Below are positions 9,597 through 20,481 of a stretch of DNA of 36,520 nt, one piece after another; the first letter of the stretch is position 1, and every line of letters begins with the position of its first letter. Location: the NCBI GenBank assembly GCA_012032285.1, contig JAAURJ010000029.1:1-36520 (forward strand). Direction: 5' to 3'. The translations under genes and the position numbers were made by a program. The notes beneath the pieces are model-generated. The model was not told the origin of the DNA. It made no database searches and saw only the letters and a program-made list of their open reading frames with translations. This stretch comes from Sphingomonadales bacterium (GTDB lineage Bacteria; Pseudomonadota; Alphaproteobacteria; Sphingomonadales; Sphingomonadaceae).

Positions 9597-10203
9597 GGGC
9601 GACCAGTATTGAAGCAATCAACGCATCACCGGTTCCGGTGCAGATTGAAATCGGTTGCGGCCCGCGGCCGCGCTTTCGGGAATATACCTCGATTGATATG
9701 ATCAAATATGACAATGTTGATATTGTCGGCGATGCATTTGATGTGCTTGCAAAACTAAAGGATGATAGCGTCGACACGATCTTCGCCAGCCATTTTCTAG
9801 AGCATATTGACGATCTGGACCGCTTTTTGAAAGAAGTCGTCCGTGTGTGTATCCATGGAGCACAGATAAGATTTGAAGTGCCGCATTTTTCCAATGCCTT
9901 TTTCTATTCCGATGTGACGCATAAGACGTTTTTTGGTCTATATAGTTTTTGCTATCTGGCGAAGAACAATATGCCGCTGAAACGGCCAACGCCCGAATAT
10001 GCAACCGTTGAAGGTTGGAACTGAATGATGTGCGGATGGTTTTCAAATCCTATCGTCCGCGATATGTGCGCCATGCTATCCGGAAAGCCATGCAGGGACT
10101 TGTCAATTTGAATTGTTATACCAAAGAATTTTATGAGGAAAATCTGACCGGTATCATATCCTGCTATGAATTGGATTTCCGTTTACAGGTCAAAAAAGCA
10201 TAA
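9593..10203 (+). CDS. Class I SAM-dependent methyltransferase (frameshifted)
   Basis: The restored 203-residue product is a small class I methyltransferase. VQIEIGCGPRPR at residues 16-27 is the SAM-binding motif I, TSIDMIKYDNVDIVGDAF holds the acidic end of the second strand, and DTIFASHFLEHIDD is the post-I segment. The upstream frame stops at 10022-10024 after EGWN. One added A in the AA at 10019-10020 gives VEGWKLNDVRMVFKSYRP and continues to the TAA at 10201-10203. Its place between a flippase and glycosyltransferases suggests it methylates a sugar or acyl group of the glycan; the acceptor is unknown. It overlaps the genes on both sides (ATGA and TAATG). Confidence 0.83.
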
Positions 10204-11123
10204 TGGTGCACACCGATTATCAATGCCCGGCTTGTCATGGCGCCTTGCTTGATGCGGGCCTCAATTGTTCTGCTTGCAAGGCTGCCTATGCGCAGGTCAA
10301 GGGCCGGCCGATATTGTTTCGCGCCGATAATGATCTGTTTAGCGCAGGGGATTATGCCGATGCAAAACCCGACGATGCTGCCCCGGCTTCCCGCAAATCA
10401 TCGCTGACCGGCCTGTCGGTAAACCTGTCGATTGACCGGATGATTCCAAAGCTGCTTGCGCATTTGGGCGATCAGCCGCAAACCCTATTGGTGGTGGGTG
10501 GCGGGCGGCAACGCGGCTGGCTCGATCCGATGTTAAAAGCAGGAGCGGCGCACCGCGTTATTTATTGCGATGTCGATAAATGGGCGGATGTCGATTTGTT
10601 TTGCGACGGTCATGACCTGCCTTTTGCCGACGGTTTTGCCGATGTGGTGATCCAAACCGCGGTGCTGGAACACGTCCTATATCCAGAACGTGTGGCGGCG
10701 GAATTTGCCCGCGTCGTGCGCCCCGGCGGATTTGTCTACAGCGAATTGCCGTTCATGCAGCAAGTGCATGAGGGTGCTTATGATTTTACCCGCTATACGC
10801 TGGGTGGGCACCGGCGGCTCTTAAACGCCTTTGAGGAGATTGAAACCGGCATGGTGGCGGGGCCGGGCACGGCTTTGCTCTGGGCGATCGAAAATTTCGC
10901 GCTCGCCTTTAGCGGCGGAAAAACTGCGCGGCGGATTTTAAAAGGCGCGGTGCGTATCCTGTTTGGCTGGATCAAATATTTCGACCATCTGCTCGCCAAT
11001 AAACCGCAAGCCATGGACGGCGCATCTTGCACTTATTTTATGGGACGGCGGGCGGAGATGCGGCGCAGCGACGCCGACATTATCGCCTCCTATCGCGGGC
11101 AGAAGCATATTGAACATATCTGA
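10203..11123 (+). CDS. Class I SAM-dependent methyltransferase with N-terminal zinc-ribbon
   Basis: This 306-residue protein starts with a Trm112-like zinc ribbon made by two CxxC pairs (CPACHG and CSACKAAY, within about the first 30 residues). A linker leads to a SAM-binding domain: LLVVGGGRQRG as motif I, VIYCDVDKW as the second-strand acidic motif, HDLPFADGFADVVIQ and a TAVLEHV helix, then RVVRPGGFVYSELPF. The C-terminal part holds a hydrophobic stretch around LLWAIENFALAF that may touch the membrane. It overlaps the previous gene by one base. A methylation role in the polysaccharide pathway is inferred from context; the substrate is not recognisable. Confidence 0.85.
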   Translation: MVHTDYQCPACHGALLDAGLNCSACKAAYAQVKGRPILFRADNDLFSAGDYADAKPDDAAPASRKSSLTGLSVNLSIDRMIPKLLAHLGDQPQTLLVVGGGRQRGWLDPMLKAGAAHRVIYCDVDKWADVDLFCDGHDLPFADGFADVVIQTAVLEHVLYPERVAAEFARVVRPGGFVYSELPFMQQVHEGAYDFTRYTLGGHRRLLNAFEEIETGMVAGPGTALLWAIENFALAFSGGKTARRILKGAVRILFGWIKYFDHLLANKPQAMDGASCTYFMGRRAEMRRSDADIIASYRGQKHIEHI

Positions 11124-12222
11124 CCCCCAATCGCCACTTTTGGGAAAGCGGGTATTGGCGCTGACCAAATATGCCGAAAATGGCGCGAGCAGCCGCTTGC
11201 GTACGCTGCAATATATCCCATGGCTGGAGAAAGCAGGGGCGAAGGTTGATGTACAAAGCTTTTTTGGTCGTGATTATGTCGACCGGCTTTATGCGGGGCA
11301 AGGCAAAGGGCTGCGCGAGGCCGCCGGGCCATATGCAAGGCGATTGTTCGCGCTGCTGCGGGCACGGCGTTATGACCTGATCTGGATTGAGAAAGAGCTA
11401 TTCCCCTATTTGCCGGGTTGGATGGAACGCGCGGCGCGGCTTTCCGGCACGCCCTATATTGTCGATTATGACGATGCGATTTTCCACAATTATGATGCTC
11501 ACCGTTCGGCTTTTCTGCGCCGGATATTGGGACGAAAGCTGGACGCGCTGCTGACTGGATCGGCGGCGGTGACAGCGGGTAATGGCTATCTTATGGACTA
11601 TGCACGCCGCCATGGCGCGGCCCGCACCGAATTCCTTCCGACGGTGATTGATCTGGACAAATACCCCCTGCACCCCGCACCGCAAGAGGAACAGGAAGGG
11701 GAACGGATACGTATCGGCTGGATCGGGACGCCGACAACGGCCAAATATTTGGTGCAGATTCTGCCGCAATTGGAGGCGGTGGCGGCACGCCATCCGGTTA
11801 CATTGGTAACGATCGGCGCACCGCAGATGAAAGTCACGGCACCGCTTGCCATTGAACAGCATATTTGGCGCGAGGATGAAGAGGCCGGGCGGCTCAGCCA
11901 TATTGATATTGGCATCATGCCGCTGCCTGATGAACCGTTTGAACGCGGCAAATGCGGCTATAAGCTGATCCAATATATGGCCTGCGGACGGCCGGTGGTC
12001 GCTTCTCCTGTGGGCGTGAATATGGATATTGTGGGCGAAGAATGCGGCTTGCTTGCCAGCGGCGGCGATGCGTGGCTGAATGCGCTAGAACGCCTGTGCA
12101 GGGATGCTGATCTGCGCTGCTCCATGGGAGCGGCGGGCCGGGCAAAGGTGGAGGCGCATTATGCGGTGCAGGTAACCGCACCGCGCCTGATCCGCCTTAT
12201 GGCAGCGGTGATGGCACCATGA
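11110..12222 (+). CDS. Glycosyltransferase, GT4-like
   Basis: The product from TTG 11110 has 370 residues. It shows the two-domain GT-B pattern: an N-terminal domain starting KRVLALTKYAENGASSRLRT, a VDYDDAIFHNYD segment in the middle, and a C-terminal domain with IRIGWIGTPTTAKYL, SHIDIGIMPLPDEPFE and the acidic donor-binding stretch ERGKCGYKLIQYMACGRPVV. It would add a sugar to the lipid-linked glycan. The frame is open further upstream inside the methyltransferase gene, but family similarity starts near 11110. TTG 11140 is another possible start. It overlaps the previous gene by 14 bases and the next as ATGA. Donor and linkage are unknown. Confidence 0.85.
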   Translation: MNISDPQSPLLGKRVLALTKYAENGASSRLRTLQYIPWLEKAGAKVDVQSFFGRDYVDRLYAGQGKGLREAAGPYARRLFALLRARRYDLIWIEKELFPYLPGWMERAARLSGTPYIVDYDDAIFHNYDAHRSAFLRRILGRKLDALLTGSAAVTAGNGYLMDYARRHGAARTEFLPTVIDLDKYPLHPAPQEEQEGERIRIGWIGTPTTAKYLVQILPQLEAVAARHPVTLVTIGAPQMKVTAPLAIEQHIWREDEEAGRLSHIDIGIMPLPDEPFERGKCGYKLIQYMACGRPVVASPVGVNMDIVGEECGLLASGGDAWLNALERLCRDADLRCSMGAAGRAKVEAHYAVQVTAPRLIRLMAAVMAP

Positions 12223-13363
12223 GCGACCTTAAAGGCAGTCATATCGTGCTGATTTCCAATCAGGCTTATTCGCTCAGCAATTTTCGTGGGGAGTTGATTG
12301 CCGATCTGGTCGCGGCGGGGGTGCGGGTCAGCGCTCTTGCCCCCGACCATGATGAACAATCGCGCACCCGCTTGTCGGCGCTTGGCGCACACCCGCTCGA
12401 TTACCGGCTCGACCGGACGGGGCGCAGCATGGTCGCCGACATAAAAAGCTGCTGGGCCTTATACCGAATTTTGCGGGACATCCGCCCCGATATGACCTTG
12501 TCCTATTTTATGAAACCGGTGATTTATGGTAGCATCGCCGCAAAGCTGGCGGGTGTACCGCGGATTTTCGCGTTGGTCGCCGGGCTGGGCTTTGTCTTTG
12601 CCGATACAGGGCAAAAGCGCGGTTTCAAACATGGCCTGCTGCGCTGGATGGCATTGGAGCTTTACGCACTTGCCTTTGCCTGCTGCCAAAAGGTGTTTTT
12701 CCAGAATGAGGATGATATTGCCGATATGGTCGCGGCCAGCACGCTATCGCCTGCAAAGGCGGTGCGGCTCAACGGCACCGGCGTCAATCTGGAGACGCTT
12801 AAGCCCGCCCCGCTGCCCAAGGGACCAGTGACCTTTTTGTTGATGGCGCGGCTGCTACGTCAGAAGGGGATAGCCGAATATGCCGCCGCCGCCCGGATAG
12901 TAAAGGAAAAGGGGCATGATTGTCGATTCATCCTTTTGGGGGGCTCGATCCCAATCCCGACGGGTTGAGCGCTGCTGAGGTGCAGGCATGGGCCGATGAT
13001 GGCGTGCTGGAATGGCCGGGGCAGACGAGCGATGTGATGCCCTATGTGCGGCAGGCCAGCGTCTATGTCCTGCCCAGTTATTACCGCGAAGGTGTGCCGC
13101 GCAGCACGCAGGAAGCCATGGCACTGGGCCGCGCTGTCATCACCACCGACAATATCGGATGCCGTGAAACGGTGATTGACGGGGTTACCGGTTTTATGAT
13201 TCCGGTGCGCGATGTAGCCGCGCTGACGGCGGCGATGGAGCGTTTTATCACGCAGCCTGGCCTCATCGCAAAAATGGGCAGGGCCAGCCGCAAATTGGTG
13301 GAAGAACGCTTTGACGTCCGCCATGTTAACGCCGCGATTATCAATGTTATGACGGCGGATTGA
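12219..13363 (+). CDS. Glycosyltransferase, GT4, PglA/WbaZ-like (frameshifted)
   Basis: The restored protein has 381 residues, standard for a single GT4 enzyme. The N-terminal domain runs from ISNQAYSLSNFRGELI through TLSYFMKPVIYGSIAAKLAG, which resembles PglA-type enzymes acting on undecaprenyl-linked sugars. The C-terminal domain holds LLMARLLRQKGIAEY, YVLPSYYREGVPRS and QEAMALGRAVITTDN. The frame breaks at the six-G run 12938-12943: one strand of reading stops at 12966-12968 after SIPIPTG, and one more G gives FILLGGLDPNPDGLSAAEV through to the TGA at 13361-13363. It is the last gene of the polysaccharide run and starts inside the previous stop (ATGA). The acceptor and donor cannot be read from sequence. 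Confidence 0.85.
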
Positions 13364-13377
13364 ACAAACGGCCCTGT

Positions 13378-13403
13378 CTTCGCATAAGCTTAAATTGGCG
13401 AAG
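13378..13403. other. Weak inverted repeat between polysaccharide cluster and tamA
   Basis: CTTCGC at 13378-13383 pairs with GCGAAG at 13398-13403 across a 14-base loop that itself contains AAGCTT. There is no T-run behind it, so it is at best a weak transcription stop for the glycosyltransferase operon. The rest of the 122-base gap should hold the tamA promoter, which I could not assign. Confidence 0.3.
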
Positions 13404-13485
13404 CACTAGATAATTGACCGTTTGGAACATAAGGTCTGGTTATGTGTTTCTTGAAAGTCATAAAATATAGGACGGTGGAAGCTAA

Positions 13486-15734
13486 GTGGAATTGATTGTA
13501 AACCCGCTATTTGCCGGCAGACACAAAACCCGCCCAGCAGCGTTCACATTGCTAATAAGCGCAGCCTTTTTCTGTTTCCCTGCTGAACCATCTATCGCGC
13601 AGCAACCACCGGACGAACCGATATTGAGCGACGAGGAATTTGACCGCGAAATACCCCCGCTTGAGTATGAAAGCAGTGCGCCGCTGGAAAGCATCAAAGA
13701 GTGGGAAAAACAGCAGGAGGAAAAGGAAAATTAGAGCGAGAGAGGCAGGCAAGTGAGCCGGCGCTGCCCGCATGGGACGACCGCGATGCGCAAGAATTAC
13801 TTCCCGATCCGCCGGTTCAAGATCCTGTTCTGGATGACCCGCTGCCCTCCATTACCGATTTTGATGCCGAACCGCCGCCTGCACCAACCGAAGCGGAAGA
13901 AAATGAAGATAGCGAATTGCGCTATAGCTTTAAGATAGAGGGTCTTGGCGGAGATGAACTCGACAATGAAGAAGACCGGACGGCATTGCGTAATGTGAAG
14001 GAGCGGTTTGACGATCTTTCAGCGCTGTCAGCGGGCGATGGCAAAGCGGCCAATGGCGCGATGGTTGCCGCGCGCTTGCGGGAGGATCAGCAATTGCTGA
14101 TCGACCTGCTGCAGTCAGAGGGATTTTATGATGCAACCAGCCGCGCCGCCACCGAAAGGGACGCCAATGCAAATGGCCCGGTCACAGCGATCATTACTGC
14201 CGTTCCCGGCCCCCGTTATCGGTTGGGGAAAATAGCGTTTGACGCTCCCATTGTGACACCCGCCAATTTGATTGAACGCAATTTTGTTCCGAAAAGCGGC
14301 GATCCGATAATTGCCGAGCAAATCCTGGCCGCAGAAGCAAATATATCGGTGGCTTTGCCCTATAATGGCTATCCTTTTGCGAAGATTGGGCAGCGGGACA
14401 TTTTGCTCGATCCCGAAGCGCAGACAGGTGATTATACATTGCCCATAGACACCGGACCGCGCAGCTATTTCGGCAAAATCATTGCGAGCGGCGATCAACC
14501 TGTTTTCGGCGCGGAACATATTGAACAGCTACGCCGTTTCAAACCGGGCGAGCTATATGATGCCCGAAAACTGGATGATTTACGCAGCGCATTGGTGGCA
14601 ACCGGATTGCTGTCCACCGTTTCTATCGAAGCTGTACAAAGCGGGGAAACCGCGCTTGACGGGACGGCTTATGCTGACCTTCTGGTCCGGCACGAGGCAG
14701 GCCCTGCCCGCACCATCGCCGCAAGCCTTGGTTATGCGACTGGACAAGGGATCAGGGCCGAGGGCGGCTGGACGCACCGCAACCTCTTCCCGCCCGAAGG
14801 TGCGCTTGCGCTCAATGCGGTCGCAGGCACGCAGGAGCAGGCTTTGAGCGTAAGCTTTCGCCGGGCCAATGCGGGCAAACGGGACCGATCGGTTGAACTA
14901 TCCCTATCCGTCCAGCGTTCGGACTTTGAAGCCTTTCGGGCAGAAACGATCCGAATTGGCGGCCGTATTGCCCGCGAATCCACGCCCATATGGCAAAAAC
15001 GTTGGACCTATGGCTATGGTTTTGAATTGATTGGCAGCAGGGAACGGGATTTTGATACCGGCAGCGGCGGCGTTAGCGCGGACAATTACCTGATTTTCGC
15101 TTTGCCCGGACAAGTTGGTTATGACCGTTCCGACAGCCTGTTGGACCCAACAAAAGGCTATAGGATCAATCTGCGCTTATCACCCGAAGCATCGATTGGC
15201 ACCGGCAAACAAATTTACGCCAGAACAATATTGGAAGCATCCTCTTATCTGCCTGTGATGGATAATTTTGTGTTCGCAGGGCGCTTTCGTGTTGGCAGTA
15301 TCGTCGGCGCCGACAGGGCCGATATTACTCCATCAAGGCGCTATTATGGCGGCGGCGGCGGATCGGTGCGCGGTTTCGGCTTTCAGGAGCTGGGGCCAAG
15401 GGCGGAATTTGCCAACCCGGAATTTGATCCCAATGATCCCAATGAACAGGACAGCCCGACGATTTTTGAACCCATTGGCGGGCGTAGTCTGGTCGAAACA
15501 TCGACAGAGCTGCGTTACCGTTTTGGCAATTATGGCATTGCGGCTTTCGTCGATGCCGGGCAGGTCTATACCCAAAGCACCCCGCAATTTGATGATTGGC
15601 GTTTTGGCATTGGTATCGGCGGGCGGTTTTACACCAATTTTGGGCCTGTCAGGCTGGATATAGCCACGCCGATTAACCGCCGCCCGGGGGAAAGCAGGGT
15701 ATCGGTTTATGTATCAATTGGGCAGGCATTTTGA
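13486..15734 (+). CDS. tamA: TamA-like outer membrane BamA-family protein (frameshifted)
   Basis: The restored protein has 749 residues. It begins with a signal peptide (hydrophobic AAFTLLISAAFFCF, cleavage near SIAQQ), then an acidic proline-rich stretch, POTRA-like repeats and a C-terminal Omp85 beta barrel with GGGGSVRGF and a final aromatic residue (SIGQAF). TamA sits in the outer membrane and works with TamB in moving or inserting envelope components. The frame breaks at the AAAA run 13727-13730: the first frame stops at 13732-13734, and one more A gives QEEKEKLERERQASEP and continues to the TGA at 15732-15734. The start is GTG 13486, with GGTGGAAG shortly upstream. It shares TGATG with tamB. 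Confidence 0.9.
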
Positions 15735-18700
15735 TGGCAGATGAAACCGCCACAACCCATTCCAATATAGCGCAGCGATCGCCTTGGCACTGGCCAAAGC
15801 GAATTTTGGCGGCGGTGTTTATTTTCCTCTTCTTGCTGATCCTTTTGGGTTTTGCTGCTTATATCTGGTTGGACAGCAAGCATGGCCATCAATTCATCAC
15901 GGCGCAGATCGAAGGTCAGGAATTTGAAAATGGCATGAAGATCACAATCGGCAAGCTGCAAGGCTCCATCTATGATGAGCTGGAAATACAGGATCTTGCC
16001 ATTGCCGATCCAAAGGGCGTTTTTGTTCGCGTGCCACAAGCGAAGCTGGACTGGTCACCCTTTGCCCTCTTAAACAGCCATGTTGCTATAGACAGCTTGA
16101 CCGCAAAGACCGCCCATGTGCTGCGCTTGCCCGAATTTAGGGACGTGCCGGATAATGGCGATCCCATATTGCCCAATATAGACATCGACATCGGCAGGCT
16201 GTCCGTCGAACAGATTGATATTGCACAGGCTGTCACCGGACAGCGGCATATCGCGTCGCTGTCTGGAACCGCAAAAATAGCCGACCGCCGGGCACAAATC
16301 ACGCTTGATGCCAAAGCAACAACCTTAAGGGATATGGCGGGCGGCGACATATTGAAACTGAATCTGGATGCCGTGCCGGACGACAATAAATTTGATGTTG
16401 ATGCACAGCTTGCTGCGCCCGCCGGCGGCCTGTTTGCAAGCTTAACCGGGATAACAGAACCATTGCAATTATCGCTATCAGGAAAAGGCGACTGGTCGAA
16501 ATGGACGGGCAGGTTGACCGGGCTTTCGGGCGGCGCCCAAATTGCCGATATTGACATTGCTGGCCGGGAAAGCCGGTTTAATCTATCCGGCCATGTCCGC
16601 GCCGGTTCTTTATTGTCCGGACAAACGGCACAGCTTTTTGAACCAAAAACCTATATCACCCTAAGGGCCGATTTGAACGAAAGGCAGGCCGCCCTTTATG
16701 GCGGAATAGCCAATGCAAATTTTGCCGCCGGAACCGACGGTCTTGTCGATTTTGGCAACAATGTTTTTCGCGACCTTGACCTGTTTGTCCGTGTAAAACG
16801 GCCATCGGTGCTGGCGGCCAATATATCCGGTGACAATGTGCAATTTCGCGCTTTGTTAAATGGCAATTGGGCGCAGCCTGTTGCCGCCTATAATTTACAA
16901 GCGGCGCGGCTTGCCTTTGACCAAATGGCGGTTGAGGGCCTGTCTGCAAGCGGCGAAACGCGGATAAAGGGCGACCGGATCATCATCCCCGTGTCGGCGC
17001 GGGCAAAGCGGATTGCGGGGCTTAATAAAGCCGCAGGCGAACTTTTGACCATGTGCGGCTTTCGGGCGACCTTGCCTATGCCAACAACCGGATATTGTCC
17101 GATAACCTAAAGATAAAATCGGACCGTATTGATGCGGGCGCTGTCCTTGTCGCTGATTTGAACAGCGGGCTTTATACCGGCGCCTTAAAGGGCAGGGTGA
17201 ATGATTACCGCATAGAAACGGTGGGTGTATTCAATATCGAAACGGACGTAGACCTGAAAACAAAAGGGAAAGGATTTGCGCTTTCAGGTTCGGTAAATGC
17301 GCGTTCGACCCGGATATTCAACCAAGGCGCCCGTGACTTTTTGGGCGGAAACAGCCTGATCTCTGCCAATATCAGCTACGGTTCGGACGGGGTTATCCGC
17401 ATTGCATCCGCCCGCGCCGCATCCCCGTCTTTTCGCCTGACGCAAGGGAGGGGAAATTATTCGCCAACAGGCGGAATAGATTTTACCGCCAGCGGAAATT
17501 CGGTCCAATATGGCCCGCTGGGTTTGCGGCTGACGGGTTCGGTATCTGCGCCTGTTGCGCGCATTGCCGCCGCGCGGCCTGGCTTTGGCGTGGGCATGGC
17601 CAATATTCTGGCAACCGTGCGCGGCAACGGGCGCGGCTATGACGTTACTGCGTCGGGAGAAACAAGCTATGGGCCCTTTACCGCCAATGCCGCTATTCTG
17701 GCCGGTTCAGGCCCGCTGACTATAGACATCGCCCGTGCGGATTTTGCCGGAATCGGTGTTTCAGGTAGGGTCAGCCAAACAGCGTCAGGGCCATTTGCGG
17801 GACAATTAACAGGTGCAGGTCAGGGCTTTGACGGAAGCATAGCCCTGTCATCTTATCAGGCAAAGCAGCGGGTTGTTATAGACGCAACGGGCAATAATAT
17901 GCGTCTTTCCGGCCCGGCCAATTTGACGGCAGGCCGTGCAATTATCGCCGCCGATATAATATTATACGATCAGCCGCAAATTACCGCCGATGTACAGCTT
18001 GCCGATGCGACTATCAATGCCAGCCGGATCGCTTTGGGCCGCGCGAAAATCAACTATGCCGCAGGACGCGGCGCGGCCCAAATTTACGCAGAAGGTCGCA
18101 GCGGCGCTCCGTTCCGTATGGCCGCCAATGCCGATCTGTCCCCTGATTTATGGCGCATTGCCGCCAAAGGCAGGGTCAATGGCTTGAATGTAACAACCGC
18201 CTCGCCCTTGCGGATCATCCCGCGCCGCAACGGTTATGAAATCATGCCCTCAACAATAAATATTGCGGATGGCAAGGTACAGATTGCCGGGAAATATGGC
18301 GATGCGATTGATATTGAATCGCGCCTGACCGCCGTTAATCTTGCCGCTCTCAACCCCATGTTTCCCGGTCTTGGCATTGGCGGTAAGGCGACCGGAAGTC
18401 TGGACTGGTATCAGGCATCCTCCCGCGCTTTCCCGCAGGCCGATGCACGGCTTCAGCTGGACGATTTCACCCGCACCAGCTTGGCCAGCCAAAGCCTGCC
18501 GGTGGACATCAATGTGGTTGGCCGATTGTTGCCCGATGGCGGTAATGCCAGAATGGTGATCCGGCGAAGGGGGGCTGCGGTTGGCCGCGTGCAAATTGAC
18601 CTGCGCCCCTTGGCTCCCGGTGCAGGTCCATGGACAGAAAGGCTTTTGCAGGCTCCTTTGTCTGGCGGTATTCGCTATAACGGCCCAGCCGATACGATTT

Positions 18701-19953
18701 TTTCATTGGCCGCCCTTCCTGATCAGAGTTTGAAGGGCAATGTGGGTATGGCTGCGGACTTTTCGGGCCGCTTGTCCCGCCCGCAGATATCGGGAATAGT
18801 GCGCGCCAATGATCTTGTTTATGAAAATGGCGCTTATGGAACCCGGCTGACCGCGATGCGGGTGCGCGGCACATTCACCAATGACCGGTTACAGGTTACC
18901 GAGCTGACCGCCAAAGCGGGTAACGGGACAGTGAGCGGAAGCGGTTTTGTAAGCCTATCTTCGGCGCAGGGATTTCCCGTTCAGCTTGAGCTCGATCTTG
19001 ACAATGCCCGCCTCGCCCGCAGCGACATGATCGCGGCAGAGGCGAGCGGTAAAATTTCGGTCATCAACAATGCGAACAGTCCTGCGGTTATCCGCGGGAC
19101 GCTGCGTCTTCCAGAAACCCGTTATAAAATCGTCCGCCAAGGTTCGGCGCAGGTCGCGCGGTTAACAGGGGTCAGGCGTAAACCGGCCTTAAAGGGCAAG
19201 CGAATAACCGGCGATCCCGACCCGATTGACAGCCTGCCATCCAAATGGCAGCTTGATATAGCGCTGGTTTCGGACAATCAGCTTTATGTGTCCGGCATGG
19301 GGCTGGAGTCTGAATGGGCTGCGGATCTTAAAATCACCGGCACCACCGATGATCCGCGAATCACGGGCCAGGTCAATCTTGTGCGCGGCACGCTTGGTTT
19401 TGCAGGCCGGTCCTTCGAACTTCAATCGGGGCGGATCAATTTCAACGGTCCGGCCACTAACCCGTCTATCCGGATTTCCGCGTCGAGTGAGATTGATGGG
19501 GTGACAACAAATGTGAATATCGCCGGCACCGGCCAAAACCCGGATATAATATTTGCCGCTACCCCGAATCTGCCGCAGGATGAGATTATCGCGCGGATAT
19601 TGTTCGGAAGCTCTGTTGGGGAGCTTTCTGCACTTCAGGCGGTGCAGCTTGCCTCTTCACTTAACGCGCTGCGCGGCAGCAGCGGGGGGTTAAACCCTCT
19701 GGGCGTATTGCAATCATCGACCGGCATCGACCGGCTTCGTATTTTGGCACCGGATACCAGCACCGGACGCGGCACTTCGGTTGCATTTGGGCAGTATATA
19801 ACCAATGATGTCTATGTGGAAATTGTGACCGATGCCAGAGGCTATACCGCCAATCAGATAGAGATCAGCTTGACACCGGCGCTATCGGTGCTCAGCCAGT
19901 TTAGCAGCTTTGGCAGTTCCAATGTCAATGTCAGATACCGGAAGGATTATTGA
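15734..19953 (+). CDS. tamB: TamB-like translocation and assembly module protein (frameshifted)
   Basis: The restored product has 1406 residues, typical of TamB. A single N-terminal membrane anchor (AAVFIFLFLLILLGFAAYIW) is followed by a very long repetitive beta-rich region. The C-terminal PF04357 domain includes NLPQDEIIARILFG, LQAVQLASSLNALRG and a final FGSSNVNVRYRKDY. TamB spans the periplasm as a hydrophobic groove and partners TamA; related AsmA-like proteins move lipids between membranes. The frame breaks near 17048-17052: the first frame runs to 17110, and one added A (ACCATG to ACCAATG) gives GELLTNVRLSGDLAYANN. ATG 15734 overlaps the tamA stop by one base; TTG 15731 is a less likely start. 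Operon with tamA and the small lipoprotein that follows. Confidence 0.9.
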
Positions 19954-20143
19954 TGCGGACATATTTAATGCTCTTGATAATCACGCCGCTGCTTTCCGCC
20001 TGTTCGCGCGATTTCGATAGCGAATATAACAAACCGAGGAAAAACTTCAGTCCCAGTCCCAGAAAATCGAGCAGGATCTGGATCAGCAAATGCAGGCCGA
20101 ATTGGGCGGCAAGGCAGAGGATAAGCCCGTCAAAACGAAGTAA
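19953..20143 (+). CDS. Small lipoprotein downstream of tamB (frameshifted)
   Basis: ATG 19953 overlaps the tamB stop as TGATG. The product starts MRTYLMLLIITPLLSACS, a lipoprotein signal with an LLSAC lipobox, so the mature protein would begin at Cys17. As written, the frame runs on to 20163 as basic, non-family-like sequence. One extra A in AAA at 20031-20033 changes it to SEYNKTEEKLQSQSQKIEQD, a short charged Gln/Glu-rich helix, and it stops at the TAA at 20141-20143, 63 residues in all. The changed composition and sensible helix support the correction. The position suggests an accessory to the TamAB complex; the function is unknown. Confidence 0.68.
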
Positions 20144-20185
20144 GGATCCCGGCCGCAAGCGGTAAAAGGCATTTAGGAAAATAAA

Positions 20186-20272
20186 TGGTGCGGCCAAGAA
20201 GACTCGAACTTCCACGGGCTTTCGCCCACAACGACCTCAACGTTGCGCGTCTACCAATTCCGCCATGGCCGC
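20186..20272 (-). tRNA. tRNA-Leu (anticodon GAG)
   Basis: The reverse strand folds as a class II tRNA with a long variable arm. The acceptor stem pairs GCGGCCA (5' end at 20272) with TGGCCGC, followed by A and an encoded CCA at 20186-20188. The D arm holds GGTAGACGC. The anticodon stem CAACG/CGTTG encloses the loop TTGAGGT, so the anticodon is GAG (bases 20236-20238 on the plus strand), reading CUC and CUU. The variable arm TGGGCGAAAGCCCG and T loop TTCGAGT fit tRNA-Leu. It points toward the end of the tam operon. Confidence 0.96.
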
Positions 20273-20481
20273 ACAGCCAAAGGCATGGTGATGGGCGCCA
20301 TTAGCAACAGCAAGGGGATGGCGCAACCGCGATTTGCAATAAAGATTGGCGGGTCACACTGTCGCATATTGGGGCAGGTCGCTATGCTGCGTGGGTGAAT
20401 AGCAAAAACCGGCCAATCATGGCGCGATTAACCCTTTTTGCGGCTTGCCCTTATTGGGTTAACAGGCGTTAATCATGCTTG
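20273..20481. other. Gap between tRNA-Leu and a small secreted-protein gene
   Basis: About 200 bases with no gene I can support. It should contain the tRNA-Leu promoter on the reverse strand. TTAACCC at 20428-20434 and GGGTTAA at 20456-20462 form a loose inverted repeat with a 21-base loop, and TTAA occurs twice six bases apart at 20459-20472 just before the next start codon. Confidence 0.4.

Noticed and set aside
12219-13363. Programmed ribosomal frameshifting at the six-G run of the glycosyltransferase
   Set aside because: The same one-base loss occurs in nine other unrelated genes at A, T or G sites, so a shared technical cause is simpler.
20459-20472. TTAA-N6-TTAA as a possible CtrA-binding site before the small secreted gene
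   Set aside because: The CtrA consensus spacing is seven bases, here six, and AT-rich matches of this size occur by chance.
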